From contig NC_079202.1 of NCBI RefSeq assembly GCF_026745355.1, positions 47,267,873 through 47,331,872 on the forward strand: a stretch of 64,000 nt of DNA. The letters run 5' to 3'. Under the pieces are notes generated by a model. The model did not search any database. It saw only the letters and a list, made by a program, of their open reading frames with translations, and was not told the origin of the DNA. Within the stretch, counting starts at the first letter, position 1. Every line of letters starts with the position of its first letter. The position numbers and the translations under genes are program-made. Shown here piece by piece: positions 54,331 to 64,000 of this stretch. The DNA comes from Beta vulgaris subsp. vulgaris. Lineage: Eukaryota; Streptophyta; Magnoliopsida; Caryophyllales; Amaranthaceae.

Positions 54331-55170
54331 TCCGTTATTGGGGTTCAGAGGATTGAAAAGGAAGATGAGAATAGGGAGATTCCAGTCGTATCTGAGTTTC
54401 CTGATGTGTTTCCTGAAGAGATACCGGGTATGCCACCGATTAGGGATCTTGAGTTCACCGTAGACTTGATGCCAGGAACCGGACCTATTTCAAAGGCTCC
54501 GTATAGAATGGCTCCAGCTGAGATGAAGAGTTAAAAGTTCAGTTGGAGGAGTTGTTGGAAAAAGGGTATATAAGACCTAGTTCTTCTCCTTGGGGTGCAC
54601 CTGTATTGTTCGTGAAAAAGAAGGATGGTAGTTTGAGGTTGTGCATTGATTATCGGGAGTTGAACAATGTGACGATCAAGAATAAGTATCCGCTTCCGAG
54701 AATTGATGATTTATTTGACCAGTTGAAAGGAGCGAGTTTTCTCGAAGATAGATTTAAGGTCAGGTTATCACCAATTGAGGATTGCTGAGGGTGATATTCC
54801 TAAGACTGCGTTTAGGACGCGGTATGGTCACTATGAGTTTACAGTGATGCCGTTTGGTCTGACAATGCACCTGCAGTGTTCATGGATTTGATGCATAGGT
54901 TTTCAGGCCATACTTGGATAAATATGTGGTGTTTATAGATAATTTTGATATATTCAAAGGATAGGAGTTGTCATGAGCTGCATTTGAGGGAAGTTTTGTC
55001 CACCCTAAGAGAGCATAAGTTGTACGCCAAGCTCTCTAAGTGTGAGTTTTGGTTGGATGAGGTTGCATTTTTGGACATGTTATCTCAAAGGAAGGAGTTT
55101 CGGTGGATCCTACTAAGATTCAAGCGGTGCGCGAATGGCCAACACCGAAGACGGTGTCTGATATAAGGAG
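54331..55170 (+). pseudogene. Tekay reverse transcriptase with damaged active site
   Basis: Opens with [20 protein letters not shown] and [14 protein letters not shown]. After a one-base shift at 54534 it reads [20 protein letters not shown] and [20 protein letters not shown]. After another near 54725 come [28 protein letters not shown] and [20 protein letters not shown]. The catalytic box, normally FIDD, reads FIDN at about 54925-54940 next to a two-base loss, so the second active-site Asp is missing from the reading. Confidence 0.9.
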
Positions 55171-55980
55171 TTTCCTTGGGTTAGCTGGTTACTATCGAAG
55201 ATTTGTAAAGGATTTCTCAAAGATATCGAGACCAATGACTAGCCTGATGAAGAAAGAATGTAAGTTTGTTTGGACTCCAGAGTGTGAGGAAGCTTTTTCG
55301 GCGTTGAAGGAAAGGTTGACTACAACACCAGTTTTGGCTCTACCTGATGAAACCAGCAGTATGATGTTTATAGTGATGCTTCGAAATTTGGGTTAGGGTG
55401 TGTATTGATGCAGAACCGGAAGGTCATCGCTTATGCTTCTAGGCAGTTAAAACCATATGAGGTGAATTATCCAACCCATGATCTTGAATTAGCTGCAATA
55501 GTGTTTGCTTTGAAGATATGGCGACACTACTTGTATGGGGCAACGTGTAAGTTGTACACGGATCATAAGAGCTTAAAGTATATTTTCACTCAGAAGGAGT
55601 TGAACATGAGGCAGAGGAGGTGGTTGGAGTTGATCAAGGATTATGATCTTGAGATCCAGTATCATGAAGGGAAAGCTAATGTTGTTGCTGATGCATTGAG
55701 TCGAAAGTCGAGTCATTCAGTTAATGCAATGGTGCTGCCAAGTCAGTTATGTGTCGAGTTTCAGAAAATGTCATTGGAGGTACTAGAAGAAGGCGGTGTT
55801 GAAGAATTATTGGGTTCTTTGTCGATTCAACCCTCAATCTATGATGAGATTAGGGAGGGTCAATCAAAGGATGAAAAGTTAGAAAAGATTCGAGAGAAGA
55901 TCCGGGATGGTCAGGTGTCGGATTTCCAGATGCCGATGATGGAGTATTCGGTTCAAGGGGAGGTGGTGTATACCAAGTAA
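55103..55980 (+). pseudogene. Tekay RNase H and connection
   Basis: 55103-55390 has [20 protein letters not shown], the RT-RNase H connection, then after a shift 55405-55980 the RNase [61 protein letters not shown] and ADALSRK. The acidic residues (E in HDLELAA, D in YTDHKS, D in VADALS) are present. Confidence 0.9.
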
Positions 55981-57266
55981 TAGAGAAGAGTTGAAGCGGA
56001 AATTAATGGAAGAAGCTCATAGCTCACCTTATTCAGTACACCCAGGTGGTGATAAGTTGTATAAGGACATGAAGAAAATGTTCTGGTGGCCAAACATGAA
56101 GCGAGAGGTAGCAGAGTTCGTGGCTAAGTGTCTCACATGTCAAAAGGTCAAGTTTGAGCACAGAGGCCGCAAGGGAAGGTTCAACCTCTGGATATTCCGA
56201 GTTGGAAATGGGATTCTATATCAATGGATTTTGTGTCTGCATTACCAAGAACTAAGGCTGGAAATGATACAATTTGGGTAGTGGTAGATCGTCTAACTAA
56301 ATCTGCAACTTTCATACCTATGAAGAATACTTGGTCGATGGATCAATTGGCTAAAGCATATGTGAAGTGGGTGGTGAAATATCATGGTGTGCCTAAGGAC
56401 ATTGTTTCCGATCGTGATTCACGATTCTTGTCCAACTTTTGGCAGAGTTTGCAGAAGGCTTTGGGTACTAATTTGTTAATGAGTACAGCTTTTCATCCGG
56501 CTACAGATGGCAAACAGAACGAACAATTCAGACTTTAGAAGATATGTTGCGATCTTGTGTTATGGAGTATCAGGGTTCGTGGGAGGATTTCTTGGATTTA
56601 ATAGAATTTTCCTACAACAACAGTCATCATGCAAGTATTGGTATGGCTCCGTTTGAGGCTTTGTATGGTCGGAAGTGTAGAAGTCCAGTCTGCTGGAATG
56701 ATATTAGTGAAACGTGGTGCTTGGACCGAGTTCCTCAGAAGAGACGGTGAAGCAGGTGAAAGTGATTCAAGAAAAGATCAAAGCAGCTCAAGATCGGCAG
56801 AAGAGTTATGCTGATTTGAAGCGAAGGGATGAAGAGTTTCAGGTTGGGGAGAAGGTATTGTTGAAAATATCTCCAATGAAAGGGGTGATGCGATTTGGGA
56901 AGAAGGGAAAGTTAAGCCAAAGTATATCGGGCCATATGAGGTGTTAAAGAAGATCGGAAAGTGGCATATAAGTTGAATTTGCCAAATGATTTAAGTCGAG
57001 TCCATGATGTTTTCCATATATCTCAGTTAAGGAAGTATATTCCGGATGTGTCTCATGTGCTGCAACCTGAGACCATTGAATTAGATGATAGTTTGACTTA
57101 CGAGGAAAGACCTGTAAGAATCCTTGATAGTAAAGTTAGAAGTACTCGGACTAAGGATGTAAGATTAGTCAAAGTATTATGGTCAAACCATCAGACTGAG
57201 GAAGCAACATGGGAAGCAGAAGCGGATATGCGCAAGAAATATCCGGCGTTGTTTTTCCGAGGTTAG
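55981..57266 (+). pseudogene. Tekay integrase with C-terminal chromodomain
   Basis: Zinc-binding H-H-C-C site: HPGGDKLYKDMKKMFWWPNM to CLTCQKVK (about 56039-56150). The core first Asp is in SMDFVSALPRTK (56222), the second in VSDRDSRFLSNFWQSL (about 56404-56450), and the Glu region near 56510 is broken by a one-base change. GAPFEALYG-type codons follow (56640), then VHDVFHISQLRKYIPD (57003) and the chromodomain VRILDSKVRSTRTKDVRLVK with VLWSNHQTEEATWE (57112-57215). The chromodomain is thought to steer insertion to histone-marked heterochromatin. At least four frame changes occur. Confidence 0.92.
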
Positions 57267-57494
57267 TTGTCGAGTTACGGGGTCGTAACTCCTTTTAAGG
57301 GGGTAGAATGCGATAGAGTTTCGCGCTTTTACTATAGTTATTACATTTTAGCATATTTTTGAGTCATTATATGCATTTTAGACATGAGCATTTGAGTTAG
57401 AAACTACAATTTTAAATTTTAATCCATTTTTGGAAAGTGATTATGACTTTTTGTCTTGAGTTTCGAGGTCGAAACTTCTTTTAAGGGGGTAGAC
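57267..57494 (+). promoter_or_regulatory. Tekay post-integrase region with two polypurine tracts
   Basis: TTTTAAGGGGGTAGAC directly precedes the 3' LTR (57480-57494). A second copy, TTTTAAGGGGGTAGAATG, occurs at 57292-57309; nearby TCGAGTTACGGGGTCGTAAC and TCGAGGTCGAAAC show that the segment is partly duplicated. Confidence 0.8.
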
Positions 57495-59261
57495 TGTAAT
57501 ACCCCATATTTTCAAGTATTTATTTATTAATTAAAATATTTATTTTTTAAAATAAATATTTTAAGCAAAGGGTATTTTAGCAATTTCACTCGTTTTTAAT
57601 TATTTTGGCGGAAGATGGCGCCAAAATTGATTTGTTAAACTTTTGGTTTTAAATCCTAGTCAAAATTATTCAAAAAAAACCAAAAAAAAAAAAAAAAAAA
57701 AAATTTTTTTTTAGGCCATTATTTTTGACGGGATTGTGAAGTAAATGGGGAGTTTTGTTTTCCAAATTTATGATGAAGGTTACAAATCTTGGTTTAATTC
57801 CTAATTTATGGTGAAGGTTACAAACTCTTTAATTTTCAAAATTAAGTACTCTACTATTCTACTCCTATAAATACCCACACTTTAGCCATCTTTTCCACAC
57901 AAAACTTTGGAGAATCCATACTTCAAGGTTCTTCTTTCTCTTCTTATCTATTCTAGTTTTATATTTCTTATTCAAGTTCTAATTCTCTTTGGGTTAGAAA
58001 AGAAAAAGATTTTCCATGTTTCTTACTAAAAAATATTATGCTCATGATAGGTTATTCGTGTTTACATTCATGATTAAGTTCATGTAATAAGTTACGTATT
58101 AGATTTTTATATGATTGGTTTGTTAGGAGATCGTTCAAGATTAAGAGTAAGTGGAGATACTAGCATACATTTTGTGCAAGATCAAGGTACTTATGTAGCT
58201 AGATCTTTTAAAATGTGGTTTATATGATAAAGTTGTTTATTGTTTTATTGGTTGGATTGGTTTAGAAATTTGTTTAAAATGGTTACAATGTTTTATTATT
58301 CACTCTTGAAAGTGAAAAGAAGGAATGATATTATCAATCATTTTATATAGAAGTTTTGTTATCCTTTTTGGAAAATTAAATTATTTTTACAAGGAAAGGT
58401 TGATTGGTTTTTATGAACTTTGAATGTTCAAAAAGTTGTTTATGAGGAAAGGAGGTTTATTCATGACTTACAAGTCATATTATTATTATTTCCGCTTGAT
58501 TAATATCAAGAGATTCAAAGTCCACTTGTTGGCAATTATAGTTACCCTTGATATAGCTCCGTGATGGGATGACTAGCTTGGGGGGTGTGCACACTTAGCA
58601 AAATAGAAGGGGAGATAAGAAGAGGAATTGTTTTCAGGATTATTTTTAATCCAAGTTGTTTGGAAAGAGTTTATTCTTAAAAAGGTTATTCTTGAATTAC
58701 TATTCAAGTGTTTGGAATTTGTTCTTGTTTTCTTAATTATTATTCAAGTGTTTGGTAAGAGTTTGTTCTTAAATGTTATTCTTGAATTATTATTAAGTGT
58801 TTGAAAATAGTTTATTCTTAAAGAGTTATTCTTGAATTTTTGGTTATGGAGTTTTCGAAATGAAAAATTATGACGAACTAACAAATGTGTTACTTATCTA
58901 GTACATTTCGTACTCAGTTTTATACTGACGCGTATTTTCTTTTTCCTATTTGGCTTTGCCCTGTTTACCTTTTTGGTAAGCAGATTTGCAGGTGAATTTT
59001 GGATGTGCATGGGAGCATACTAGGAAGGGGATCTTCACCTAGATTAGAGTGTTTAATATTTTGAGTATTGAGACAATATTTACTTTTATTAATAAAGAAG
59101 TATTATTATTTTTGGTTAAAGTCTTCCGCTGCAAGTTATTTTGGTTAGTTAGTAGTTGGTTGCCGAAAGCGTGTTAGTCACGTGGCGGTAATACTCCTAA
59201 ATTACTCAAATATTATTTATTAAATTATTTATTTAAAAGTGAGTAATTTGGGGGTGTTACA
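57495..59261 (+). repeat. Tekay 3' LTR
   Basis: 1767 bp. Compared with the 5' LTR most differences seen by eye are one- or two-base indels and a shorter poly-A run (about 57679-57703). Confidence 0.95.
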
Positions 59262-59646
59262 ACAGTGCTCTAGCTTGATTAAACATACGAAATTGAATAG
59301 TTAGAGCACCTGTCACATTACTTACGTTCAACGTACTCAAGAATTCGAGAGTGAGTTGATCGTAAGTAGGTTCATGAACATCAAGGAAGTCCGATAACCC
59401 GACATTATCTGCCATCTCCCTTATCATCGATTCGATGTTAAGGTAGTTGCAGGTAGTGTGGTCATAGAACTTTATGGGACGAAACGTGCGCTCAGAACGT
59501 TGTTGGAAAATTTGTTTATGAGCGGCGTTGGGAAGTTTCACAGCATAGAGGGGAGGGGGATTAGAGCTGGACGAGGGTCCTTGTGAAGAGGACCCGGTCT
59601 TTGCTCTCTTAGACCTAGATGCGCCTTCACCACTACTTCTTCCCAT
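59262..59646 (-). pseudogene. Athila ORF1/env-like gene, N-terminal part
   Basis: The start at 59646 gives MGRSSGEGASRSKRAKTGSS, a Ser/Lys-rich head, then QIFQQRSERTFRPIKFYDHT, NYLNIESMIREMADNVGLSD and LTLEFLSTLNVSNV, typical of the ATHILA ORF-1 family. An upstream Met at 59787 would add a hydrophobic stretch, but the start at 59646 fits the family better. The gene is cut by the Tekay insertion and resumes at 49597. Confidence 0.8.
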
Positions 59647-60430
59647 GGTGGTAAAGAATTGTTGTTTTGCAAAAAGAGGAAGGAGAAGTGATGATCTGCT
59701 GCAATGACACAACCACAAAGCGGACTCTCTACATAAAGAAACACTCAAAAAGAAAAATCGAAAACACACAAAAAGGAAAACACACAAAAAGAAAAATCAA
59801 AAACTAATCCTAAGATCTACCAGCTAGCCATCCACAATTAGTAGCAACCAAGTTGCTAGCAATCAAGAGTATCACCACTCAAAGAGACTTTCAAGCCAAT
59901 TTCACCAAACCAACCACAATTATGCACAAAAATCAACAACACGTAAAAATTTATGCAATGTAGTTCTCAAAAAGTCAGAATATTATGAATTTATCACAAA
60001 CCACAAAAATTGCACTTGTTCACCACATCACCAAACACAAATATGACCAAAGTTCATGAACAATCAAAAGAAATTAAGGAAAACAAGCATGCAATCTAAA
60101 AGAAAACACACTAGAAGTTCAATTTAGTAGATTATTGATGAAAAAACAAAGATTAGAAGGGAGTTACCAACATGGAGATGAAAATCCCCAATTTTGAAAC
60201 CCTAGAAATCAAATCCTTGCAAAACCCCCAATTTTTGTGCTTTGAATGTTGTAGAGAAGATGGTGATGAAGATTCCGGTGATAAATGTCGTCGGAAGTGG
60301 CCGGAAAAGTGTCGTGGTGGCCGGATCTAGAGAGGAGCAAGAGAGAGAAAGTGAGTGAGTGTGAGAGAGAGTTTCGAAATTAGGAGGAAAGTGAGTGAGG
60401 AGGGCCGAAAATTTGACTTAAACTTGCGAA
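59647..60430 (-). other. Leader and possible intron before the Athila env-like gene
   Basis: The minus strand has a CT-rich, CCGG-rich leader-like segment (60180-60360: CTCTCTCTTGCTCCTC, GATCCGGCCACCACGACAC) ending in CATGTTG/GTAACTCC, a plausible splice donor near 60169. This is followed by AT-rich sequence up to the gene, like the first exon and intron of a spliced transcript. It resembles host-gene 5' structure and suggests a separate or spliced mRNA for the env-like gene. Confidence 0.5.
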
Positions 60431-60447
60431 ATTTCGTGCCCAGCCGG

Positions 60448-60716
60448 TTTGGTGCGGGCGCACCTCCTCAATGTGCGGGCGCACCAATCGAAAAAAAAGT
60501 TTCAGAAGTGTTTTGGTGCGGGCGCACCAAGAAGAGGTGCGGGCGCACCAGACCCTTCTGTGTTTTTCTGAAAAATTCGGAAGGCTTGGTGCGGGCGCAC
60601 CTAAGTCTTCTGTTTTTCTCAAAAACAGTCGACAGATTTGGTGCGGGCGCACCATGTTTTTTTTCGAAAATTTTTTATAAGGTGTGGGCGCATATCCACG
60701 CGGTGCGGGAGCACCT
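60448..60716. repeat. Second cluster of GGTGCGGGCGCACC palindromes
   Basis: About eight copies, two of them diverged (GGTGTGGGCGCAT, GGTGCGGGAGCACC), joined by CTTCTGTTTTTCT-like spacers. Same unit as in the LTR cluster, but here in the interior, just upstream of the leader of the env-like gene. Confidence 0.9.
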
Positions 60717-60940
60717 AACCTTCTGTTTTCTCACTCTTTCTTTGTCGAATCACTCATTTCACTCAGCCTCTCATACAAATTCAGATGTCCTAATGTAGCT
60801 CTCATGGCGAACTGATAAATCAAAAGCCTAACTAACAAACAAAAGAAAAATAAAAGAAAGGAAAGAAAAGAAAAGAAACGGGTTGCCTCCCGTGTAGCGC
60901 TTGTTTTAAGTCATTAGCTTGACTAAAAAGGATACTACCA
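60717..60940 (-). other. Athila spacer after integrase
   Basis: Non-coding. It includes GGTTGCCTCCCGTGTAGCGC (60890), a phrase commonly seen after Athila integrase genes, and an A/G-rich run at 60840-60880. Confidence 0.6.
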
Positions 60941-61540
60941 TCATAAGAGTCGCTCAGGTGAGCGAAGAATCAAGCAACCAATTGAATCAATGGCATGAGA
61001 ATCATGATAGAACTTCAACCTTTGACCGTTTACCCAAAATGGACCATTCTCACCCATAACTTCATAGGCTCCGTATGGAGTAGTCTTCAACACAGAGAAG
61101 GGACCCGACCACTTGGACTTCAACTTTCCGGGGAAAAGCTTTAGTCTTGAGTTGAACAACAAGACCTTGTCCCCAACCCGGAAGTCTCGTTGTTGAATCT
61201 GGTGATCATGCCATTTCTTCGTTTGCTCTTTGAATATTCTCGAGCTCTCATAAGCATCAAAACGAAGTTCTTCAAGCTCTACTAACCTTTCCTTTCGAGC
61301 TTCTCCCGCCAAGTGGAGATCCATGTTGAGCTCCATAATTGCCCACCAAGCCTTGTGCTCTAGTTCAACCGGCAAATGCATGCTTTGCCATACACAAGGC
61401 GATAGGGAGTGGTGCCTTAGGCGTCTTAAAAGCCGTGCGAAGAGCCCAAAGAGCGTCATCAAGCTTCAAAGACCAATCCTTTCGTGTCCTATTACCACTC
61501 TCTCAAGAACATTCTTAACCTCTCGATTCGAGACCTCAAC
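60941..61540 (-). pseudogene. Athila integrase, C-terminal part
   Basis: KHLPVELEHKAWWAIMELNM-like codons, then LVELEELRFDAYESSRIFKE, KKWHDHQIQQRDFRVGDKVL and LKLFPGKLKSKWSGPFSVLK, the conserved tail after the catalytic core of Athila and related elements. The frame changes near 61370-61460 within the LWALRTAFKTP region. No chromodomain, as expected for Athila. Confidence 0.88.
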
Positions 61541-62290
61541 TTAGCCTTGTGTTTGGGGGTGATAAGGAAGAACTACTTTGTAATTCACCCCGTATTTCTT
61601 CAATAGTGCTTCTAATTTCTTTTTGGCGAAGTGTGAACCGCCATCACTGATCAACACGCGGGGCACCCCAAATCGAGGGAAGATGATCTTCTTCAAAAGC
61701 TTGGTGACTACCTTATGGTCATTTGGGAGAGGCAATGGCTTCAACCCATTTGTCACGTAGTCGACGCAACAAGAATGTATACATTCCCACAGGAAGGAAC
61801 GAATGGGCCTATAAAGTCGACTCCCCAGACATCAAACGGCTCAACATTCAAGAATGTTCTGTTGAGGCATCTCGTGTCGCTTTGTGATGCCACCACTCCT
61901 TTGACATCTATCACAAGCCACCACAAATTTTCGGGCATCCTTTTGCAATGTTGGCCAGAACATACCACATTGGAGCACCTTAGCAACAGTTTTGCTTGCT
62001 TCCACGTGTCCTCCACATGCCAAAGTATGGCAATGATGCAAAACCGAGGCCGTCTCATGATTAGGAACACACTCCTAAACACACCATCAGCACACTTCTT
62101 AAAAAGGAGCGGGTCATCCCAGTAGAACCTAGAAACTTCTTTAAAGAACCGCTTCCTTTGTTGGGAAGTAAAACCTTGAGGTTCAATCCCACAGGCCAAA
62201 TAATTTGCATAATCAGCGAACCATGGAACCTCATTGTTCAGAATGGCGAACAAGGCTTCTTCTCTCAAATGTCCTCGATAGGAATCTCCT
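61541..62290 (-). pseudogene. Athila integrase, zinc-binding and core parts
   Basis: The zinc site is at about 61880-62040: CHTLACGGHVEASKTVAKVL then CDRCQRSGGI. The core has VWGVDFIGPFVPSCGNVYIL with the first Asp (about 61800-61830), and LISDGGSHFAKKKLEALLKK with the second Asp (about 61610-61660), ending VVLPYHPQTQG. The Glu lies in the next piece. Upstream, WFADYANYLACGIEPQGFTS links it to RNase H. It is broken into three frames. Confidence 0.88.
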
Positions 62291-62326
62291 CCAGATTGTC
62301 AAGAGGGAGGCGAGAAAGATGGTCAG

Positions 62327-62880
62327 CTACCACATTCTCCGCCCCTTCTTCTCTTTCATCTCAAAATCAAACTCCTGAAGAAGCAACACCCACCTAATGA
62401 GCCTAGGCTTGGCATCCTTCTTACTCATCAAATACCGGACCGCAGAATGATCCGTATACACCACCGCCTTATTACATGTCAAGTAGGAACGGAACTTGTC
62501 AAAAGCAAAGACCACGGCCAACATTTTCTTCTCCGTAGTTGCATAGTTCCGTTGAGCATCATCCAGAGTCCTACTTGCATAGGCTATCACATGAAGCCTC
62601 CCTTCCTTGCGTGGCCAAGAACAACTCCCACTGAAAAGTCACTAGCATCGCACATTAGTTCAAAAGGCAAGCTCCAATCCGGAGCTTGCACAATGGGGGC
62701 AGAAGTAAGGGCTTTCTTAAGAGTTTCAAAAGCCTTAGTACAAGACTCATCAAACTCAAAATCAACATCTTTTTGAAGTAGATTCGTCAATGGTTTGGCT
62801 ATTTGAGAGAAATCCTTGATGAAACGCCGGTAAAAACCAGCATGTCCAAGGAAAGCGCGAACTCCCGTCACCGAGTTCGG
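62327..62880 (-). pseudogene. Athila RNase H and RT connection
   Basis: 62587-62871 has GVRAFLGHAGFYRRFIKDFS, FDESCTKAFETLKKALTSAP and LCDASDF-type codons. 62327-62590 has [40 protein letters not shown] and [18 protein letters not shown], the Gypsy RNase H. A one-base change near 62590 separates the pieces, and another closes the frame after KKGRR. Confidence 0.9.
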
Positions 62881-64000
62881 TGGCGGAAGCTTCTCAATAA
62901 CCGAAACCTTTGCCGGATCTACTCAATACCCTTTTTCGACACTTTATGCCCAAGTACAATGCCTTCCTCGACCATAAAGTGACACTTCTCCCAATTCAGT
63001 ACAAGGTTCGTCTCTTGACACCTTTTTAACACACATTCAAGATTAACCAGACATGTGTCAAAAGACGAACCACACACACTAAAGTCGTCCATGAAGACTT
63101 CAATGGAATCTTCTAGCATGTCAGAGAAGATTGCTGTCATACACCTTTGAAAAGTGGATGGGGCATTACACAAACCAAAGGGCATCCTTCGATATGCAAA
63201 TGTCCCATACGGACAAGTAAAGGTGGTTTTCTCTTGGTCATCCGGATGAATGGGGATTTGAAAGAATCCGGAATAACCATCGAGAAAACAGAAGTGTGAA
63301 TGACGAGCAAGCCTCTCCAACATTTGGTCAATGAAGGGAAGGGGGAAATGATCTTTCCGGGTGGATTTGTTCAGTTTTCTGTAATCAATACAGACTCTCC
63401 ACCCAGTGACAGTCCTAGTTGAGATTGTTTCTCCTTTCTCATTCTCAACTATAGTCATGCCTCCTTTTTTGGAACCACGTGAATCGGGCTCACCCACTTG
63501 CTATCTGAGATAGCATAGATGATTCCCGCGTCACGTAGTTTCAAGATCTCCTTTTTCACAACCTCTTTGAGGTTGGGATTGAGCCTTCTCTGATGCTCGA
63601 TGGAGGAGGCATTACTATCGATGAGATGGATACGATGCATAGCAAGAGAAGGGCTTATCCCCTTAAGGTCATCAATCGAATACCCAATGACATCTTTATA
63701 TTTTTGCAAAATTCCAATCAGTTTTGATATAGAAATGTCATCAAGACTCGAATTGACAATAACAGGATAAGTACATGCATCATCAAGAAAAACATATCTA
63801 AGAGAGGAGGGAAGGGGTTTGAACTCTACCTTGGGAGGAGGCTTAGAACACTCCTTTTTATCCGTGGATGATGCAGCTAGAACCTCAAACGCCTCATCTT
63901 GCTTTCCTCTTCCATGTCCAAGCTAAGGGTGTCGGTAAGATAGCATACAATCGTCCCCAAATTATCCACACTCATGGGTCCTCTACCTCATCTTCCACTA
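62881..64000 (-). pseudogene. Athila reverse transcriptase (continues past the window)
   Basis: From 63870 downward: VEFKPLPSSLRYVFLDDACT, then MQKYKDVIGYSIDDLKGISP, HRRLNPNLKEVVKKEILKL and a frame change near 63460. Next, 62919-63430 reads WRVCIDYRKLNKSTRKDHFP, GYSGFFQIPIHPDDQEKTTF, FAYRRMPFGLCNAPSTFQRC and the catalytic VFMDDFSVCGSS with both Asp intact. The RT core is the best preserved part of this element. Bases 63870-64000 are the link from protease to RT, with no clear motif. Confidence 0.92.

Larger units (their letters stand above)
49598..59261 (+). mobile_element. Tekay-type Gypsy chromovirus, full length but broken
   Basis: 9664 bp on the plus strand. LTRs are 49598-51397 and 57495-59261, TGTAATACCCC...GGTGTTACA, with a perfect 5-bp duplication ACAGT (49593-49597 and 59262-59266). 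The order is primer site, an extra ORF, gag, protease, RT, RNase H, integrase with a chromodomain at the C-terminus, polypurine tract. RNase H and integrase sequences and the chromodomain place it in the Tekay/Del clade. Around ten frame changes and a damaged RT active site make it inactive as read. It is inserted in the Athila env-like gene. Confidence 0.95.
44993..64000 (-). mobile_element. Athila-type Gypsy element, 3' two thirds, split by a Tekay element
   Basis: Minus strand, read from right to left: RT, RNase H, integrase (63.9-60.9 kb), a leader with GC palindromes (60.7-59.65 kb), an ORF1/env-like gene, polypurine tract and 3' LTR (46814-44993). The env-like gene between integrase and LTR, and the pol sequence, place it in the Athila clade. 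Gag, protease and 5' LTR lie beyond 64000. The possible target duplication on this side is GAGCT (44988-44992). The Tekay element 49598-59261 interrupts the env-like gene. Confidence 0.9.

Noticed and set aside
59647..59787. Signal-peptide-like N-terminal extension of the Athila env-like gene
   Set aside because: The hydrophobic stretch before the Met at 59646 comes from a frame through CT- and A/T-rich leader; related proteins begin near the later Met. I cannot fully exclude it.

Overview
This window is plant nuclear DNA, almost certainly from a eudicot. It is AT-rich, holds a spliced plant UDP-glycosyltransferase gene, and is otherwise packed with plant-specific transposon families (Copia, Tekay and Athila Gypsy, L1, CACTA, hAT, Tourist and Stowaway-like). 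A 'cagttcagatcagttcag'-rich Tourist MITE suggests Caryophyllales, but only weakly. I see no bacterial, organellar or RNA-gene content.

Layout. 1-4.35 kb: 5' part of a decayed Copia element on the minus strand (Copia-1), with LTR and primer site. 4.35-8.2 kb: gene-poor sequence with an inverted-repeat element rich in GGTACGGGTACGG (4839-5637). 8.2-30.6 kb: one nested stack. A small-LTR Copia on the plus strand (Copia-3) has its gag cut twice, first by a young internally deleted Copia (Copia-2, 8474-12649, TSD CATTC) and then by a 17.4-kb SIRE/Maximus-like element (13017-30472, TSD CTCTA). The SIRE-like right LTR is itself split by a 7.48-kb CACTA transposon (22357-29836, TSD TAT). That CACTA carries truncated transposase genes and an intron filled by about 22 copies of a 168-173 bp tandem repeat. 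30.7-35.7 kb: a second stack. An L1 element is split by another 5'-truncated L1 and by a Stowaway/mariner-type element, which holds an hAT-like element, which holds a Tourist MITE.

35.7-40.9 kb: a one-kb inverted-repeat element, an AT microsatellite, and the only convincing host gene, a two-exon UGT85-type glucosyltransferase on the minus strand (37188-40550, 490 residues, reading frame intact). A Copia LTR (Copia-4, 40931 onward) sits about 240 bp upstream of its TATA box. Copia-4 is cut at 44857 by a CACTA end, which is cut in turn at 44993 by an Athila-type Gypsy element on the minus strand that runs out of the window. The Athila env-like/ORF1 gene is split by a full-length Tekay-type Gypsy chromovirus (49598-59261, TSD ACAGT) that carries an extra unrecognised reading frame upstream of gag.

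The transposon genes do not form a functional pathway; nearly all are broken. What the window records is an order of insertions that can be read from target-site duplications and split reading frames. The most unusual signals are the intronic satellite in the CACTA element, a 142-bp near-perfect hairpin in its subterminal region, clusters of the palindrome GGTGCGGGCGCACC in two separate parts of the Athila element, the extra ORF in the Tekay element, and LTR pairs that differ mostly by indels.
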